Shown one piece after another: positions 19,095-28,979 of a stretch of 53,499 nucleotides of DNA (position 1 is the stretch's first letter; every line of letters begins with the position of its first letter). The translations under genes were made by a program, and so were the position numbers. A model generated the notes under the pieces. It was not told the origin of the DNA. It saw only the letters and a program-made list of their open reading frames with translations, and ran no database searches. The DNA is from Candidatus Bathyarchaeota archaeon (lineage in GTDB: Archaea > Thermoproteota > Bathyarchaeia > 40CM-2-53-6). The stretch is taken from contig VBBR01000036.1 of assembly GCA_005881615.1 (NCBI GenBank), positions 4,847 through 58,345 on the forward strand, given 5' to 3'.

Positions 19095-20924
19095 CTAGCT
19101 TGTCTGTATGGTGAAGATGTATGTTGTTGGGCTTCCCGAGACTGTATGCGTAATGCTGTTTACGTCGGTGAACATCGCATTGATGGTTGCTTGTACATTT
19201 TGTCCAGAGGCGCCGCTGTACGTGCAGGTCAGGCTGAATGTTGCGTCCATGCCTGCTGGCAGGGAACCTTGCAAGGCCAGGGAGTTGCCGCCGGTGCATG
19301 CGATGGAGTTAGCTGTTCCGGAGACTGTGAGCGAGCCGCTAAGTGTCACAGGAGCTCCATAGTTGTGTATTTTGAACGTGTATACAACCGTCCCGCTGCC
19401 GAGCGTAGGATCATCGTTGGTTGGCGTGTTGGTGAAATCGAATGCCGTTATTTTCGGGATGCTCAAGACGAGCAGAGTCTCGTTGGCGTCGCCGCAGCCG
19501 GTTGAGACGGTGTTACCGTTCCGCGGGCCTGATGGGTTGTAGGTTGCAGTCCAGGCATAGTAGCCTGTAGCCGACGGAGTGAAGGGCCCGGAAGTGGCCA
19601 TCTGTGGAGATGCGCCTGGACCAATACTCACAGTATTGGGGCTGAACGGCGTGACGAGACTGCTGGAAGTGCAGGATGCAGACGTTGGAGGCGAGCTGAA
19701 TGGACCGTAGACGTTGAAGGTCACAGTGCCACTGACAGTCGAAGCTGTAGTCAACGTCACTGTTGCAGTGTCAGTCGCGGAACCACCGAAGGGTATGGGT
19801 GAGGGTGAAACGTTTGTCGATATCGTTGCTGTTGGGCAAGTTGCGAGGGCACCTTCAGCGTAATCCATCAGAGTAGCTGTGAGTGAAGGGGAGGTCCTAG
19901 TGTCGAAGATGAACCTGTTGATGCAGGGTGCGTTTTGGCCGAGCAGTCCGGTGAGGTCTATTCCTACTTCGAAGAACTCCGCTGTGGCCAGTGTGTTCGG
20001 AGCTGAAGTCTTGTCCTGGGTAGACCATGGTGTTGAGATGGGGCCGGTGTTCGACCTAGCGCAGACATTGGCCGTGACTGGAGCGACTGTACAATCAGCA
20101 CCGCCTGTAGCGGTAATGTTCATCAATCCAAGTGGATTAGCTTTGCTAACGCCGACCCATTCGAATAGGTTGAGTGTGGTAACAGATCCGCCCGTGGAGA
20201 ACTCGCCCACAGCGAGAATGTCACCTACTACGTGTACGCCAGTAAAGCTTACAGCTCCTTTGCTGCTGGAACACGACACCGTCGGGTCTTGTAGCAGCCA
20301 GAGGCCTAAATCGCCGGCGCCATTGTTCGCAAAGCGTTCGAATCCTCCGTAGACCAGCAAGTGGCCGGTCCTACTACCAGACTGTGGTACTATCGCGAAG
20401 CTGTAGGCATGCAAGATGTCATCCTTAGGAGTAATATTGTTCGACGGGGTACACGCCCAGTTGGCGCTAATGTCAAGAGTGTCTTTGCTTCCTGTCGTGT
20501 AGGTTGTGGTGTCGCTGACAGAGTGTGGTCCATCATTTACCCAGTGAGCGTCTAATCCTCCTAGCGGCAGAGGATTTGTTGTGCCAGTAGAGGAGAAGAG
20601 CCCTGTTCCGCCAGGGCCGTTGCCCCAGTCCGTCGGAAGGGCCGTGGTTGCATCTTTGACAATGTTTCCGTCCAGCTCGAAGACTCCCGCGTTACCCACA
20701 TCAGATAGCGCGAACGCCCTCGTGAAGAGTGGTACCGCGATCGCCAGTGTCATCAGCGTTACTATGATGGCAGCTTGTATGTACCGTTTCGAAACCAGCC
20801 ATTTTGTTGTTTGCGAAATATCTCCAATTGTTGACAAAGATTTTCTGTTCGAGGTAGAACCAGAGGCGTTAAAGAATGCGAGCAATTGAGTGCATGAAAG
20901 ATCCCATTTCTGAACACAACGCAA
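19095..20924 (-). CDS. Large secreted protein with Ig/DUF11-like beta domains
   Basis: N-terminal hydrophobic segment (YIQAAIIVTLMTLAIAVPLFTRAFA); TATVTLTTASTVSGTVTFNVYGPFSSPP and VVYTFKIHNYGAPVTLSGSLTV segments; start uncertain. Confidence 0.65.
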   Translation of the reverse strand: MRCVQKWDLSCTQLLAFFNASGSTSNRKSLSTIGDISQTTKWLVSKRYIQAAIIVTLMTLAIAVPLFTRAFALSDVGNAGVFELDGNIVKDATTALPTDWGNGPGGTGLFSSTGTTNPLPLGGLDAHWVNDGPHSVSDTTTYTTGSKDTLDISANWACTPSNNITPKDDILHAYSFAIVPQSGSRTGHLLVYGGFERFANNGAGDLGLWLLQDPTVSCSSSKGAVSFTGVHVVGDILAVGEFSTGGSVTTLNLFEWVGVSKANPLGLMNITATGGADCTVAPVTANVCARSNTGPISTPWSTQDKTSAPNTLATAEFFEVGIDLTGLLGQNAPCINRFIFDTRTSPSLTATLMDYAEGALATCPTATISTNVSPSPIPFGGSATDTATVTLTTASTVSGTVTFNVYGPFSSPPTSASCTSSSLVTPFSPNTVSIGPGASPQMATSGPFTPSATGYYAWTATYNPSGPRNGNTVSTGCGDANETLLVLSIPKITAFDFTNTPTNDDPTLGSGTVVYTFKIHNYGAPVTLSGSLTVSGTANSIACTGGNSLALQGSLPAGMDATFSLTCTYSGASGQNVQATINAMFTDVNSITHTVSGSPTTYIFTIQTS

Positions 20925-21377
20925 GCAATTGCATTTTTCCCAATCTATCTACGGCAACATAGTTGCAGATTCAGAAAGATTGAGCCTCCAGCGGATGTAT
21001 GGGAAGATGTTCGGATTACGCTAGAGAGCCTATAACTTGCGCATCCTTTCCTCTCATTTGTTTTGGGTGCATCTCGCAGCTGGCCTCTTCGGCACCCGGG
21101 ACCAGGCGTGCCTAGAGGATACCTCTTTCGCAAAGACCGGATAGCGTTCCCTTGGAACGCATTTTTGAACCATCAGCAAGCAAGTGCAAGAAAACGGAGT
21201 CGCTGAGTGAAAACGTATACAACATTCTAGTTCCATTCAGGGGGTTTGCCAACTGTAATCACGAGGGGCCCGCGACTGCCGGCCGCTTTGTTTCGCAGGA
21301 CTGAAGTCGATTCTCTTGGTTTCAGATAAACCGCGGAGCTTAAAGCGCGAGATCACTTCTGCAAATGTTGAGCGTAG

Positions 21378-22406
21378 TTGAAGGCCGTGCGGTTTCACGA
21401 GTTCGGCGGGCTTGAGAAGTTGCGATTCGAAGAAGCCCCCGAACCGCATATCAGCCCGACAGAAGCTCTAGTAAGAGTTAGAGCCTGTGCACTGAACCAT
21501 CTGGACATTTGGGCAAGAGGGGGGACAAGGAGCGAGAGGATTCCCCTGCCTCATATATCGGGCTCAGACATCTCTGGAGAGATTGCCGAGCTCGGCAATC
21601 TTGTCAGCGGACATTCTAAGGGCGAGAAGGTCTTGATTGTCCCAGGAATCAGCTGTGGGATCTGTGATTACTGCAGCAACGGCTGGGACAGCCTATGCGA
21701 TTCATACAAGATTGTCGGTTACGAGACCCAGGGTGGCTATGCTGAGTTTGTTGCTGTTCCTGGAGCGAATGTTCTTCCTATTCCTGACAAGTTCAGTTTC
21801 GAGCAGGCTGCCGCTGTCCCCCTTGTCTTCTTGACTGCTTGGCATATGCTTGTGACCCGAGCACACTTGACGCCTGGAGAGACGGTTCTCGTGTGGGCAG
21901 TAGGAAGTGGAGTTGGAAGTGCCGCAGTGCAAGTTGCTAAACTCTTAGGCGCGAAAGTGATTGCTACCGTTGGGAGTGACGTGAAGAAGGAGAAGGCTCA
22001 GAAGCTTGGAGCAGATTTCGTTCTCAACCATCATATTCAGGACATACCCAGCGAAGTCAAACGCCTAACTAATGGACGAAAGGTCAATGTTGTTTTCGAC
22101 CATATCGGAGAGGCAACATGGGAGAAGAGTATGAAGTCCATGGCTCCCGCAGGACGGTTAGTCAACTGTGGGGTCACCAGCGGCGGGAAGGCTGAGATCG
22201 ACATCCGATACGTTTTCGTCAAGCAGTTTTCCCTCATGGGATCCTTTATGGGGGGACGAGGAGAGCTCCTCAAAGTCCTCAGCTTCTTCGAAGATGGAAA
22301 ACTCAAGCCGGTGCTCGACTCAATCTTTCCGCTCATGGAAGCCGCGAAGGCTCAGGAACGAATGGAAAAGAGCCAACACTTCGGGAAGATAGTCCTCAAG
22401 GTGTAA
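21378..22406 (+). CDS. Zn-dependent alcohol dehydrogenase / MDR family oxidoreductase
   Basis: MKAVRFHEFGGLEKLRFEEAPEP, CALNHLDIWARGG, GISCGICDYCSNGWDSLCDSY, GVGSAAVQVAKLLGAKVIATVGS; TTG start. Confidence 0.92.
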   Translation: MKAVRFHEFGGLEKLRFEEAPEPHISPTEALVRVRACALNHLDIWARGGTRSERIPLPHISGSDISGEIAELGNLVSGHSKGEKVLIVPGISCGICDYCSNGWDSLCDSYKIVGYETQGGYAEFVAVPGANVLPIPDKFSFEQAAAVPLVFLTAWHMLVTRAHLTPGETVLVWAVGSGVGSAAVQVAKLLGAKVIATVGSDVKKEKAQKLGADFVLNHHIQDIPSEVKRLTNGRKVNVVFDHIGEATWEKSMKSMAPAGRLVNCGVTSGGKAEIDIRYVFVKQFSLMGSFMGGRGELLKVLSFFEDGKLKPVLDSIFPLMEAAKAQERMEKSQHFGKIVLKV

Positions 22407-22456
22407 TGGGATTCAACAGCTACGCCCTAGTCCGTGCAAAATCCGTTCATAACGGG

Positions 22457-22805
22457 GTTCTGTTAACTTATCGTTGGATAGGTTAACTTGCTCTCATCGA
22501 CTCCAGGGATTACCGTCGTCGTCGGGTTCCATTTCATCGCTTCAACTGGGAGCCCTTCCGCCTCAAGCCCACTCAGGGTCTTTCTTGGCCTGGAACGGTC
22601 GAACCTCAACCGCCCCCAGAACAGGCACTAAGCCTATCATCTATTGTAAGCCTCTCTCACACCCGTAAGCCTCCTTCCAGGTCAATAGACCATTCACAGG
22701 CCTCTTACACAGGCGCTCATACACGACGACGCACCACCATACTCCCTCTGCAAAATAATAGTTTGAGGCCCGTGAAAGTACGATCCAGCGAAGAGTTAAC
22801 AGAGC
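22457..22805. mobile_element. TIR-bounded non-autonomous element copy 1 with TnpB C-terminal tail
   Basis: Ends TCTGTTAACT / AGTTAACAGA; flanking direct repeat TCATAACGG on both sides; about 98.6% identical to copy 2; minus-strand frame GRLRFDRSRPRKTLSGLEAEGLPVEAMKWNPTTTVIPGVDESKLTYPTIS*. Confidence 0.85.
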
Positions 22806-22862
22806 TCATAACGGTAAAGTGCAATGCGGCCCGGGTGTTAGAGACCGAGAAAGGCTGACACC

Positions 22863-23255
22863 ATGAAGACAAACCCATTGACCGATGTTTCCGCGGAAAA
22901 ATCCATCGCACGTGAGCTGGCAAAGCGCCGAGCCTTCATTGTCCTGTTTATCGTGTCGATCGAGATTGTTGGAGCCTTCATAGGCTTAGAAGGCGACATG
23001 CTCGCTCATGCGCTAGACGATTACGCGATTCTAGCAATATCGGTCGTAGCACTCGTAGTGATTGGGGCCATGTGGAAGAAGCAGTCGCTTGCTGGTCTAA
23101 GGAAGCAGCACAACATTTTGCTCGCCCTCCTTATCGTCGCATTAGTATTCCAGATCTACGCATTTGTCGCAGAGGCCAACGATCCTACTGATCTTGGGAA
23201 TGAGTATCCTTCCTTGACCATTCTGGTCTTAATGGTAATCAACAAGTTCATCTGA
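22863..23255 (+). CDS. Small multi-TM membrane protein
   Basis: 130 aa with several hydrophobic segments; ATG just downstream of element copy 1. Confidence 0.6.
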   Translation: MKTNPLTDVSAEKSIARELAKRRAFIVLFIVSIEIVGAFIGLEGDMLAHALDDYAILAISVVALVVIGAMWKKQSLAGLRKQHNILLALLIVALVFQIYAFVAEANDPTDLGNEYPSLTILVLMVINKFI

Positions 23256-23324
23256 CGGGCGACGCGAATCGTATGATGAACGAGGAATCGTCTGATAGGT
23301 CGATAGTGTTGATCTGGTTGCGGC

Positions 23325-23495
23325 CTACTCTGGTACTGAGGTTGTAATGAGTTTTCCATCGACGACTTTGACGAATAGGTAGCGGTTGTCTCTGAGAATG
23401 ACGGTCACTTCATTCTCCCCCTCTTCAATCTCCAAGATTTCTTGTCCTCTGATCCCGTCATATTTTGCCAAAGTGAGATTCGCCTGCTTCATCAT
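23325..23495 (-). CDS. Small hypothetical protein (about 56 aa, below the ORF-track cutoff)
   Basis: MMKQANLTLAKYDGIRGQEILEIEEGENEVTVILRDNRYLFVKVVDGKLITTSVPE*; protein-like composition. Confidence 0.5.
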   Translation of the reverse strand: MMKQANLTLAKYDGIRGQEILEIEEGENEVTVILRDNRYLFVKVVDGKLITTSVPE

Positions 23496-23554
23496 TCCGA
23501 TGATCTGGCCACATAAAGATGACGGCTGTCATTTTGCGGTGAAATCGGAAAAAC

Positions 23555-24112
23555 TCAGGCGATCTGAATTTTCAGAGGAAGCGATTTCCCAGAAGCTTCT
23601 CCTCGCTCTGTGAAAACGTGCTTGCCCCACTTGGCGCTAACGTTGGCTCCTAGAGTGTGATTGCCCTTCCCAAGTGAGCTTGCTGGGAGCTCGAAGCTCC
23701 GCGTCACGTTGAACATCATCTCTCTCGCTTCCTCCTCAGTTTTCGGATAGAGAATCGTCTCGAATTCTGTTGCCACAGTCATCCAGACTCGATGAGGAAG
23801 CTCGGGGTTTCGCGTCCAGAAGAAAACTGCCCTCCGAACGAATTTCTCTTCTTTCAACGGCTTAGGAAGCAAGCGAAGCCTAGACTTGCGGAGTTCAGCC
23901 TTGAAGGCCATCCGCAGCCCACCGTCATGCTGGTCGTAGGCAGCTTCCCAGAATTTCTGATGAAAGTTTCGGCGGACGACGCCGTCAAGCCGGAAACCCA
24001 CAGTGAAGGCAAGATTATCGTCAACCTTAGCGTTAGACGGCGAGCACTTGACTGTAACATTCTCGATACGCGCCCAGCTACCGGCGTCCTGCTTCACAAC
24101 AGATTTCTGCAA
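23555..24112 (-). CDS. Hypothetical protein
   Basis: 185 aa clean ORF with protein-like composition; no recognised family. Confidence 0.55.
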   Translation of the reverse strand: MQKSVVKQDAGSWARIENVTVKCSPSNAKVDDNLAFTVGFRLDGVVRRNFHQKFWEAAYDQHDGGLRMAFKAELRKSRLRLLPKPLKEEKFVRRAVFFWTRNPELPHRVWMTVATEFETILYPKTEEEAREMMFNVTRSFELPASSLGKGNHTLGANVSAKWGKHVFTERGEASGKSLPLKIQIA

Positions 24113-24233
24113 TTTTTTCTCACTAGGCCCGAGGATGGCGGTCTTGCGCTTCCACGCTGAAAAACCTTGGCATCAGCACTCGACTCTCTGAAGCGATTAT
24201 AAGAACAGCCCGTAACGGACATCTGAGATAGCC

Positions 24234-26081
24234 ATGTCATCAAACCGTCCGAGATATGGTTTCGATCGATACTCTAGCGTACGCATAGCCTATGGACCAA
24301 GCTTCGCGCCTGATGGTCAGCATATCTCGTTCATCAGTGACATTACCGGAGTCCCGCAAGCCTGGATTCTAGACCTTGCAACAAGTCGAATAGACCAGTT
24401 GACACTGTTCAACGAGCGCGTTTCTTCGGCCGTCTTTTCGCCGACCGGCCAAAACCTAGGACTCTCGATGGACCCTGGAGGCGGCGAGAAGCACCAAGTA
24501 TGGACTTTGGACATGGAGAATCTCGCGGCGAAGAAATTGACCGTTGGAGACGATTGGATCCGCGTCATCGGCTCCTTCTCTCCTAGCGGTGAGTCGGTGT
24601 GCTATGCGTCAAACGAGAGAGATGAGAAATTCTTCGACATCTACACAAGCGTTCTTGTGAGCGGAGAGAAGAATCTCGTCTACCAGAACGACGCTACGAA
24701 CTATCCCTTGGACTGGGTAGACAAAGATCGAATTCTCTTCACAAAGGCAAACACCAACCTAGACAATGATCTCTATCTGCTCTGGCCTGAAACGGGGGAG
24801 ATAGCTCACCTCACAAAGCACTCCGGTGAAGCGAGCTTTGACTATGCTGGCCATGCCAAAGACATGAGCACGTTGTATGTTCTGACAAGCAAAGATCGGG
24901 AATTCCTCCAGCCCGCTACTATCGATGTTGGAACCGGACACTTGGATTATCTGATCGAAGAGGACTGGGACGCGATAGGTGGGAGTGTCTCCCATGATAC
25001 TCGCTTGCTAGCGTACTTCCGGAACGTCGACGGGGCTAGCAGATTGCATATTTACGACCTGGAGAAGAAACAGGATTCTGTGGTTGATGGTCTTCCTCTA
25101 GGGGCTTTTGAGTCGCCTGTAGTTTCGGGCCGCAACCTAATGGATTGGAGCCCTGATTCCAAACGTCTCGTGTTCAGCTTCCAGGGCCCGAAGCACAACC
25201 TGAACCTCTGGCTCTACGATGTTGAAGACAATTTGGTTAGGCAAGTCACGTTTGCCCCGACCGGGGCCATTCCAACTTCAAATCTCGTCGAGCCCGAAGG
25301 TTTGAGATTTCCCAGTTTCGACGACCTCGTCATTCCTGTGTGGGCCTACCGGCCGGCTAGTCGTCGAGAATCGCTGCCAACGGTTGTCTTTGTCCACGGG
25401 GGCCCGGAAAGCCAAGAGACTGCCCGGTTCAACGTCATCATCCAATACCTGGTCAACCGCGGCTTCCTGGTCCTGGCCCCGAACGTGCGTGGTAGCACAG
25501 GCTATGGCAAGAAAGGCGTCCATCTGGATGATGTCGATAAGCGCCTCGACTCTGTTCGGGACCTAGAATATCTAGTAAAGTGGGCGGTTGGAAAAGGCCT
25601 CGCAAAGCAAGACAGAGTAGGAATCGTAGGCGGCAGCTACGGCGGCTTCATGGTTCTGTCGGCAATAACAGAATACCCGGACATATGGGCAGCTGGAGTT
25701 GATCTCGTAGGCATCGCGAATTTTGAGACGTTTCTGGAAAACACGGCGCGCTGGAGACGACACTTGAGAGAGGCAGAATACGGTAGCCTCGAAAACGACA
25801 GGGAACTTTTCAAACGGATCTCACCAATCCACAAGGTGGACAAGATCCAGGCGCCCCTGCTGGTAATCCATGGGGCCAACGATCCCAGAGTCCCAGTAGG
25901 GGAAGCGGAGCAGATAGTGGAGAGATTGAAAGAACTTGGAAGACACGTCGAATTTTTGAGATTCGAGGACGAGGGACATGGGATCGCGAAGATCCCGAAC
26001 AGGATCAAAGCCTACACTGCGATCGGCGACTTTCTAGAACGGACCTTGCTTGCTGCAGACAAACCGTCGCCGAATATGTAG
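24234..26081 (+). CDS. S9-family peptidase (acylaminoacyl/dipeptidyl peptidase) with TolB-like propeller
   Basis: VVFVHGGPESQE, VGIVGGSYGGFMVLSAI (GxSxGG), VIHGANDPRVPVGEAEQIVERLKELGRHVEFLRFEDEGHGI. Confidence 0.93.
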   Translation: MSSNRPRYGFDRYSSVRIAYGPSFAPDGQHISFISDITGVPQAWILDLATSRIDQLTLFNERVSSAVFSPTGQNLGLSMDPGGGEKHQVWTLDMENLAAKKLTVGDDWIRVIGSFSPSGESVCYASNERDEKFFDIYTSVLVSGEKNLVYQNDATNYPLDWVDKDRILFTKANTNLDNDLYLLWPETGEIAHLTKHSGEASFDYAGHAKDMSTLYVLTSKDREFLQPATIDVGTGHLDYLIEEDWDAIGGSVSHDTRLLAYFRNVDGASRLHIYDLEKKQDSVVDGLPLGAFESPVVSGRNLMDWSPDSKRLVFSFQGPKHNLNLWLYDVEDNLVRQVTFAPTGAIPTSNLVEPEGLRFPSFDDLVIPVWAYRPASRRESLPTVVFVHGGPESQETARFNVIIQYLVNRGFLVLAPNVRGSTGYGKKGVHLDDVDKRLDSVRDLEYLVKWAVGKGLAKQDRVGIVGGSYGGFMVLSAITEYPDIWAAGVDLVGIANFETFLENTARWRRHLREAEYGSLENDRELFKRISPIHKVDKIQAPLLVIHGANDPRVPVGEAEQIVERLKELGRHVEFLRFEDEGHGIAKIPNRIKAYTAIGDFLERTLLAADKPSPNM

Positions 26082-26194
26082 ATCCTCTCTGTCCAATCGT
26101 TCTTACCCAAACTAGAATGGGAAAGAGCGGGATAGAGACTCCCGTAGCTCTTCGATTTCCAAGCAAAAATGCTTTGGAAGCTGTTTTTCCGGGT

Positions 26195-27859
26195 TTAGGT
26201 GCCGGTTATGGGTTCGATGTGTACGGCGCTGCAGCCGCATCCGTCGGCGTGCTTTCCGCGTCGTAGTTGTCCGCGGTAGAGTCGTGATTCGAGTTTCTCG
26301 CCATTCTTCTTCTCCCACTCTTCCACGCTGATACCGTACTTTTTCTGTATGCGGTCACGGTACCATTCGGGGATGACGTTGAAGCTGCAGAACGGAATGA
26401 TCCTCATGTCTGGTGTGAGGTAGTGTATGTCGCATCGCTGTAGTCGCTCTTCGTCCTGGTTGTACTTGTCTTGGAAGTGCATCATGCCGAGGAACATGCT
26501 TCGGACGTGGAACTGTCCCACTGAGCTGTAGTCGTGTTTCAGCAATGCCCCTACGAGCAGCTTGCTGAGGTTGAGTCCTGCTGGTTGCTTGTCTTTCTCG
26601 ATGAAGCTGTTCAGCTTGGTAATGAATTTTGCAGCGACCAAGTATTTGTTTGTGCCCGAGTTCAGCTCGTCTGTCTTCTCGTCAAGGTACTCGAATAGTC
26701 CTTTGAGATCGACGAAGGAGGTGATTGGGACCATCTTCCTGGTGTCTTTGTCCTCGAACACGTATGTTCCAGCGCCGCACGCGAAGTGTATCGACAGCTC
26801 GTACTGGGGTCGCTTCGTGAATGCTTCCACGAAGTGGGTTACTGGTGAGCAGCTTGGGACTGGGAACCACGCGTCTCGTGGAATCTCTCCGTTGGTCTGC
26901 TCTTCGATCCTCTCGATGCAGTCTGGAATGGTAATTCGGTACTTTTCCCTCTCTTGCTTTTTCATTCGTCCCGTTAGAGACACTGGCTGGTAGCTGATTG
27001 CTCGGACGATGTCGATGTTTCTCTGGGCGAAGCGGAGTATGCCGCCTAGCTCGTGATCATTGATCGACTTGATGACTGTCGGGACGAGCACTACTCCGAG
27101 GTTTGCCTTTCGGCAACTCTCGATTGTATAGGGTGCTTCCCAGTGGTTCTTCGGGTTGGTCTTCGGACTGACTCCGTCGAAGCTCATGTAGAGGTTGCTG
27201 AGCCCGTTATCGCGTAGGATATGGGCTAGGTTGGGGTTGAGTGCGAGGTTGATTCCGTTCGTATTGAGCTGGATGTGGTCTACGCCCTCTTCTTTGATGA
27301 TCTTGACGATCTCTGGAAGCTCGGGTCGTAGGGTCGGTTCTCCTCCAGTTATCTGGAGCGAGTTTCCTGGGACCGGCCTCTCAGCTTTGAGAGCTCGGAC
27401 CATTTCCTTGACCTGGTCGAGGCTTGGCTCGTATACGTACGCTCCTTCGAGGCCCTTTTTGACATAGAAGAAACAGTACCAGCAGGTCAAGTCGCAACGG
27501 TTAGTAACGATGATATTCGCAAGACCGGTATGGCTGAGGTGATTAGAGCACAAGCCGCAGTTCGCGGGGCATGCGCAACTCTCAATCGGGACGTTCGGTG
27601 CATGGGTTCCTTTGCCGTCAGACCAGTAGGTCGCGAATTTCTGATACATGTCGTACGAGCCGAAGTAGAGCTCTTCTGTCTCACCGTGTTCTGGGCAGGT
27701 CTTAGTCATGAAGACCTTGCCTTCCCGCTCGAAGACGGTGCTTGGCAGAATGCGGTTGCACTCTGGGCAGATGCTTTGCGTTCGGCGAATGAATTGTCCT
27801 ATTTGCTTCTGCGGCGACTGTAGTTCCGCTGGTAGTTCGATTTCTAATAGTGCCATCAT
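26195..27859 (-). CDS. Radical SAM protein, tetraether lipid synthase (Tes)-like
   Basis: CPECNRILPSTVFEREGKVFMTKTCPEHG, CACPANCGLCSNHLSHT, NRCDLTCWYCFF (CxxxCxxC), LQITGGEPTLRPELPEIV; start moved to MMALLEIEL. Confidence 0.85.
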   Translation of the reverse strand: MMALLEIELPAELQSPQKQIGQFIRRTQSICPECNRILPSTVFEREGKVFMTKTCPEHGETEELYFGSYDMYQKFATYWSDGKGTHAPNVPIESCACPANCGLCSNHLSHTGLANIIVTNRCDLTCWYCFFYVKKGLEGAYVYEPSLDQVKEMVRALKAERPVPGNSLQITGGEPTLRPELPEIVKIIKEEGVDHIQLNTNGINLALNPNLAHILRDNGLSNLYMSFDGVSPKTNPKNHWEAPYTIESCRKANLGVVLVPTVIKSINDHELGGILRFAQRNIDIVRAISYQPVSLTGRMKKQEREKYRITIPDCIERIEEQTNGEIPRDAWFPVPSCSPVTHFVEAFTKRPQYELSIHFACGAGTYVFEDKDTRKMVPITSFVDLKGLFEYLDEKTDELNSGTNKYLVAAKFITKLNSFIEKDKQPAGLNLSKLLVGALLKHDYSSVGQFHVRSMFLGMMHFQDKYNQDEERLQRCDIHYLTPDMRIIPFCSFNVIPEWYRDRIQKKYGISVEEWEKKNGEKLESRLYRGQLRRGKHADGCGCSAVHIEPITGT

Positions 27860-27957
27860 ATACCACTCTGAGTAGTAAATACGCGTAGCGGCACCAGTAT
27901 TAATGCTTTTGACACCAGTCACAAGATGAAATAGGGTACAACCCTGAGGGGTGTTTC

Positions 27958-28359
27958 ATGCCTGTTCCGGGCTCTCTCAAGCGCCAACCAGTAAACAAGA
28001 GCGAGATCGCTCAGCTTCTGGAACACCAATTCAATCTCCCAGCAATGGAAACGCTTGCCTATCTTCAGATGCTCGAACGAGACAGCGTTGGAGTAGATGA
28101 GCTCGCTGAAACTCTCGCCCTCTCAAAAGAGGAGACAAGCGACCTTCTTCAAGCAATGATTAGCAGAGGTCTCATCATACGGGCACCAAGATCAAAAGAT
28201 GCCTTCAGCGCACTTCATCCAAGGATGACAATGACCAACATCTTCAAGATCTACGAGAAGGACCTTGTTCAGTCTCTCAGGGACCGTAGAGCTACAGTTG
28301 ACAGAGTGGTCAACCTCTTGACACCTATCTATGAGGAAAAGAAACCGGATTTGAACTAG
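27958..28359 (+). CDS. Winged-helix / TrmB-like regulator
   Basis: FNLPAMETLAYLQMLERDSVGVDELAETLALSKEETSDLLQAMISRGLIIRA. Confidence 0.7.
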   Translation: MPVPGSLKRQPVNKSEIAQLLEHQFNLPAMETLAYLQMLERDSVGVDELAETLALSKEETSDLLQAMISRGLIIRAPRSKDAFSALHPRMTMTNIFKIYEKDLVQSLRDRRATVDRVVNLLTPIYEEKKPDLN

Positions 28360-28979
28360 GCTTCTTCAGAGGCTTGAGGGGGAAGCGGATTAGGACTGTA
28401 CCGTTTTTTGTCCTTGTTCTCCTGTAGAATATCCGCAAACGGCTCGCCCTCTTCTTCAGACTCAGCCTTTTCGTCAGCTTCCTGAGACTGGGTGCTCTCC
28501 TCAGCTGAAGAATCCTCTGCGGCTAGGTTCGTTTCGTCCATGGATTCCGTTGGAGATGGGTTCGCTTCGACCGGCACAGTAGGAGGAACGTCCGGAGCCG
28601 GGTGTGCCAGTGTCTCTGCTAAAGGGGTCTCGGGAACGACCGCGATTGCAGTGGACTCCTCGGCAGAGGCCTCAAGCGACGGCTCCTCCGGCTCGTCAGA
28701 CGGAGCCGTGACGTGTTCTCTTTCCCGAGGGATTATCGCTCGGGGGTCCTTGACACCATAGAACCGGTCTGTGAAGTAAGAATAGACATCTATCGTCTGA
28801 GCAGCGGGATGAGCAGGAAAATCGTCTTTGAGCTGGCAGAGAGCGCAGAGGACCGTTGCGTGTCCAGTCTGCTTGTCAATCGTTACCCTAACAGCTTCTT
28901 CGCCGCATCGTGGGCATGTGAAGACGGTTGGTAGTTTCTTCTTGACGATTCTAACTACTCGGCGTCTTCTTCTCCCCAA
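28356..28979 (-). CDS. Elf1-like zinc-ribbon transcription elongation factor with acidic C-terminal tail
   Basis: MGRRRRRVVRIVKKKLPTVFTCPRCGEEAVRVTIDKQTGHATVLCALCQLKDDFPAHPAAQTIDVYSYFTDRFYG matches the Elf1 layout (MGRRK..., CPxC...CxxC, DVYSxWxD). Confidence 0.8.
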   Translation of the reverse strand: MGRRRRRVVRIVKKKLPTVFTCPRCGEEAVRVTIDKQTGHATVLCALCQLKDDFPAHPAAQTIDVYSYFTDRFYGVKDPRAIIPREREHVTAPSDEPEEPSLEASAEESTAIAVVPETPLAETLAHPAPDVPPTVPVEANPSPTESMDETNLAAEDSSAEESTQSQEADEKAESEEEGEPFADILQENKDKKRYSPNPLPPQASEEA

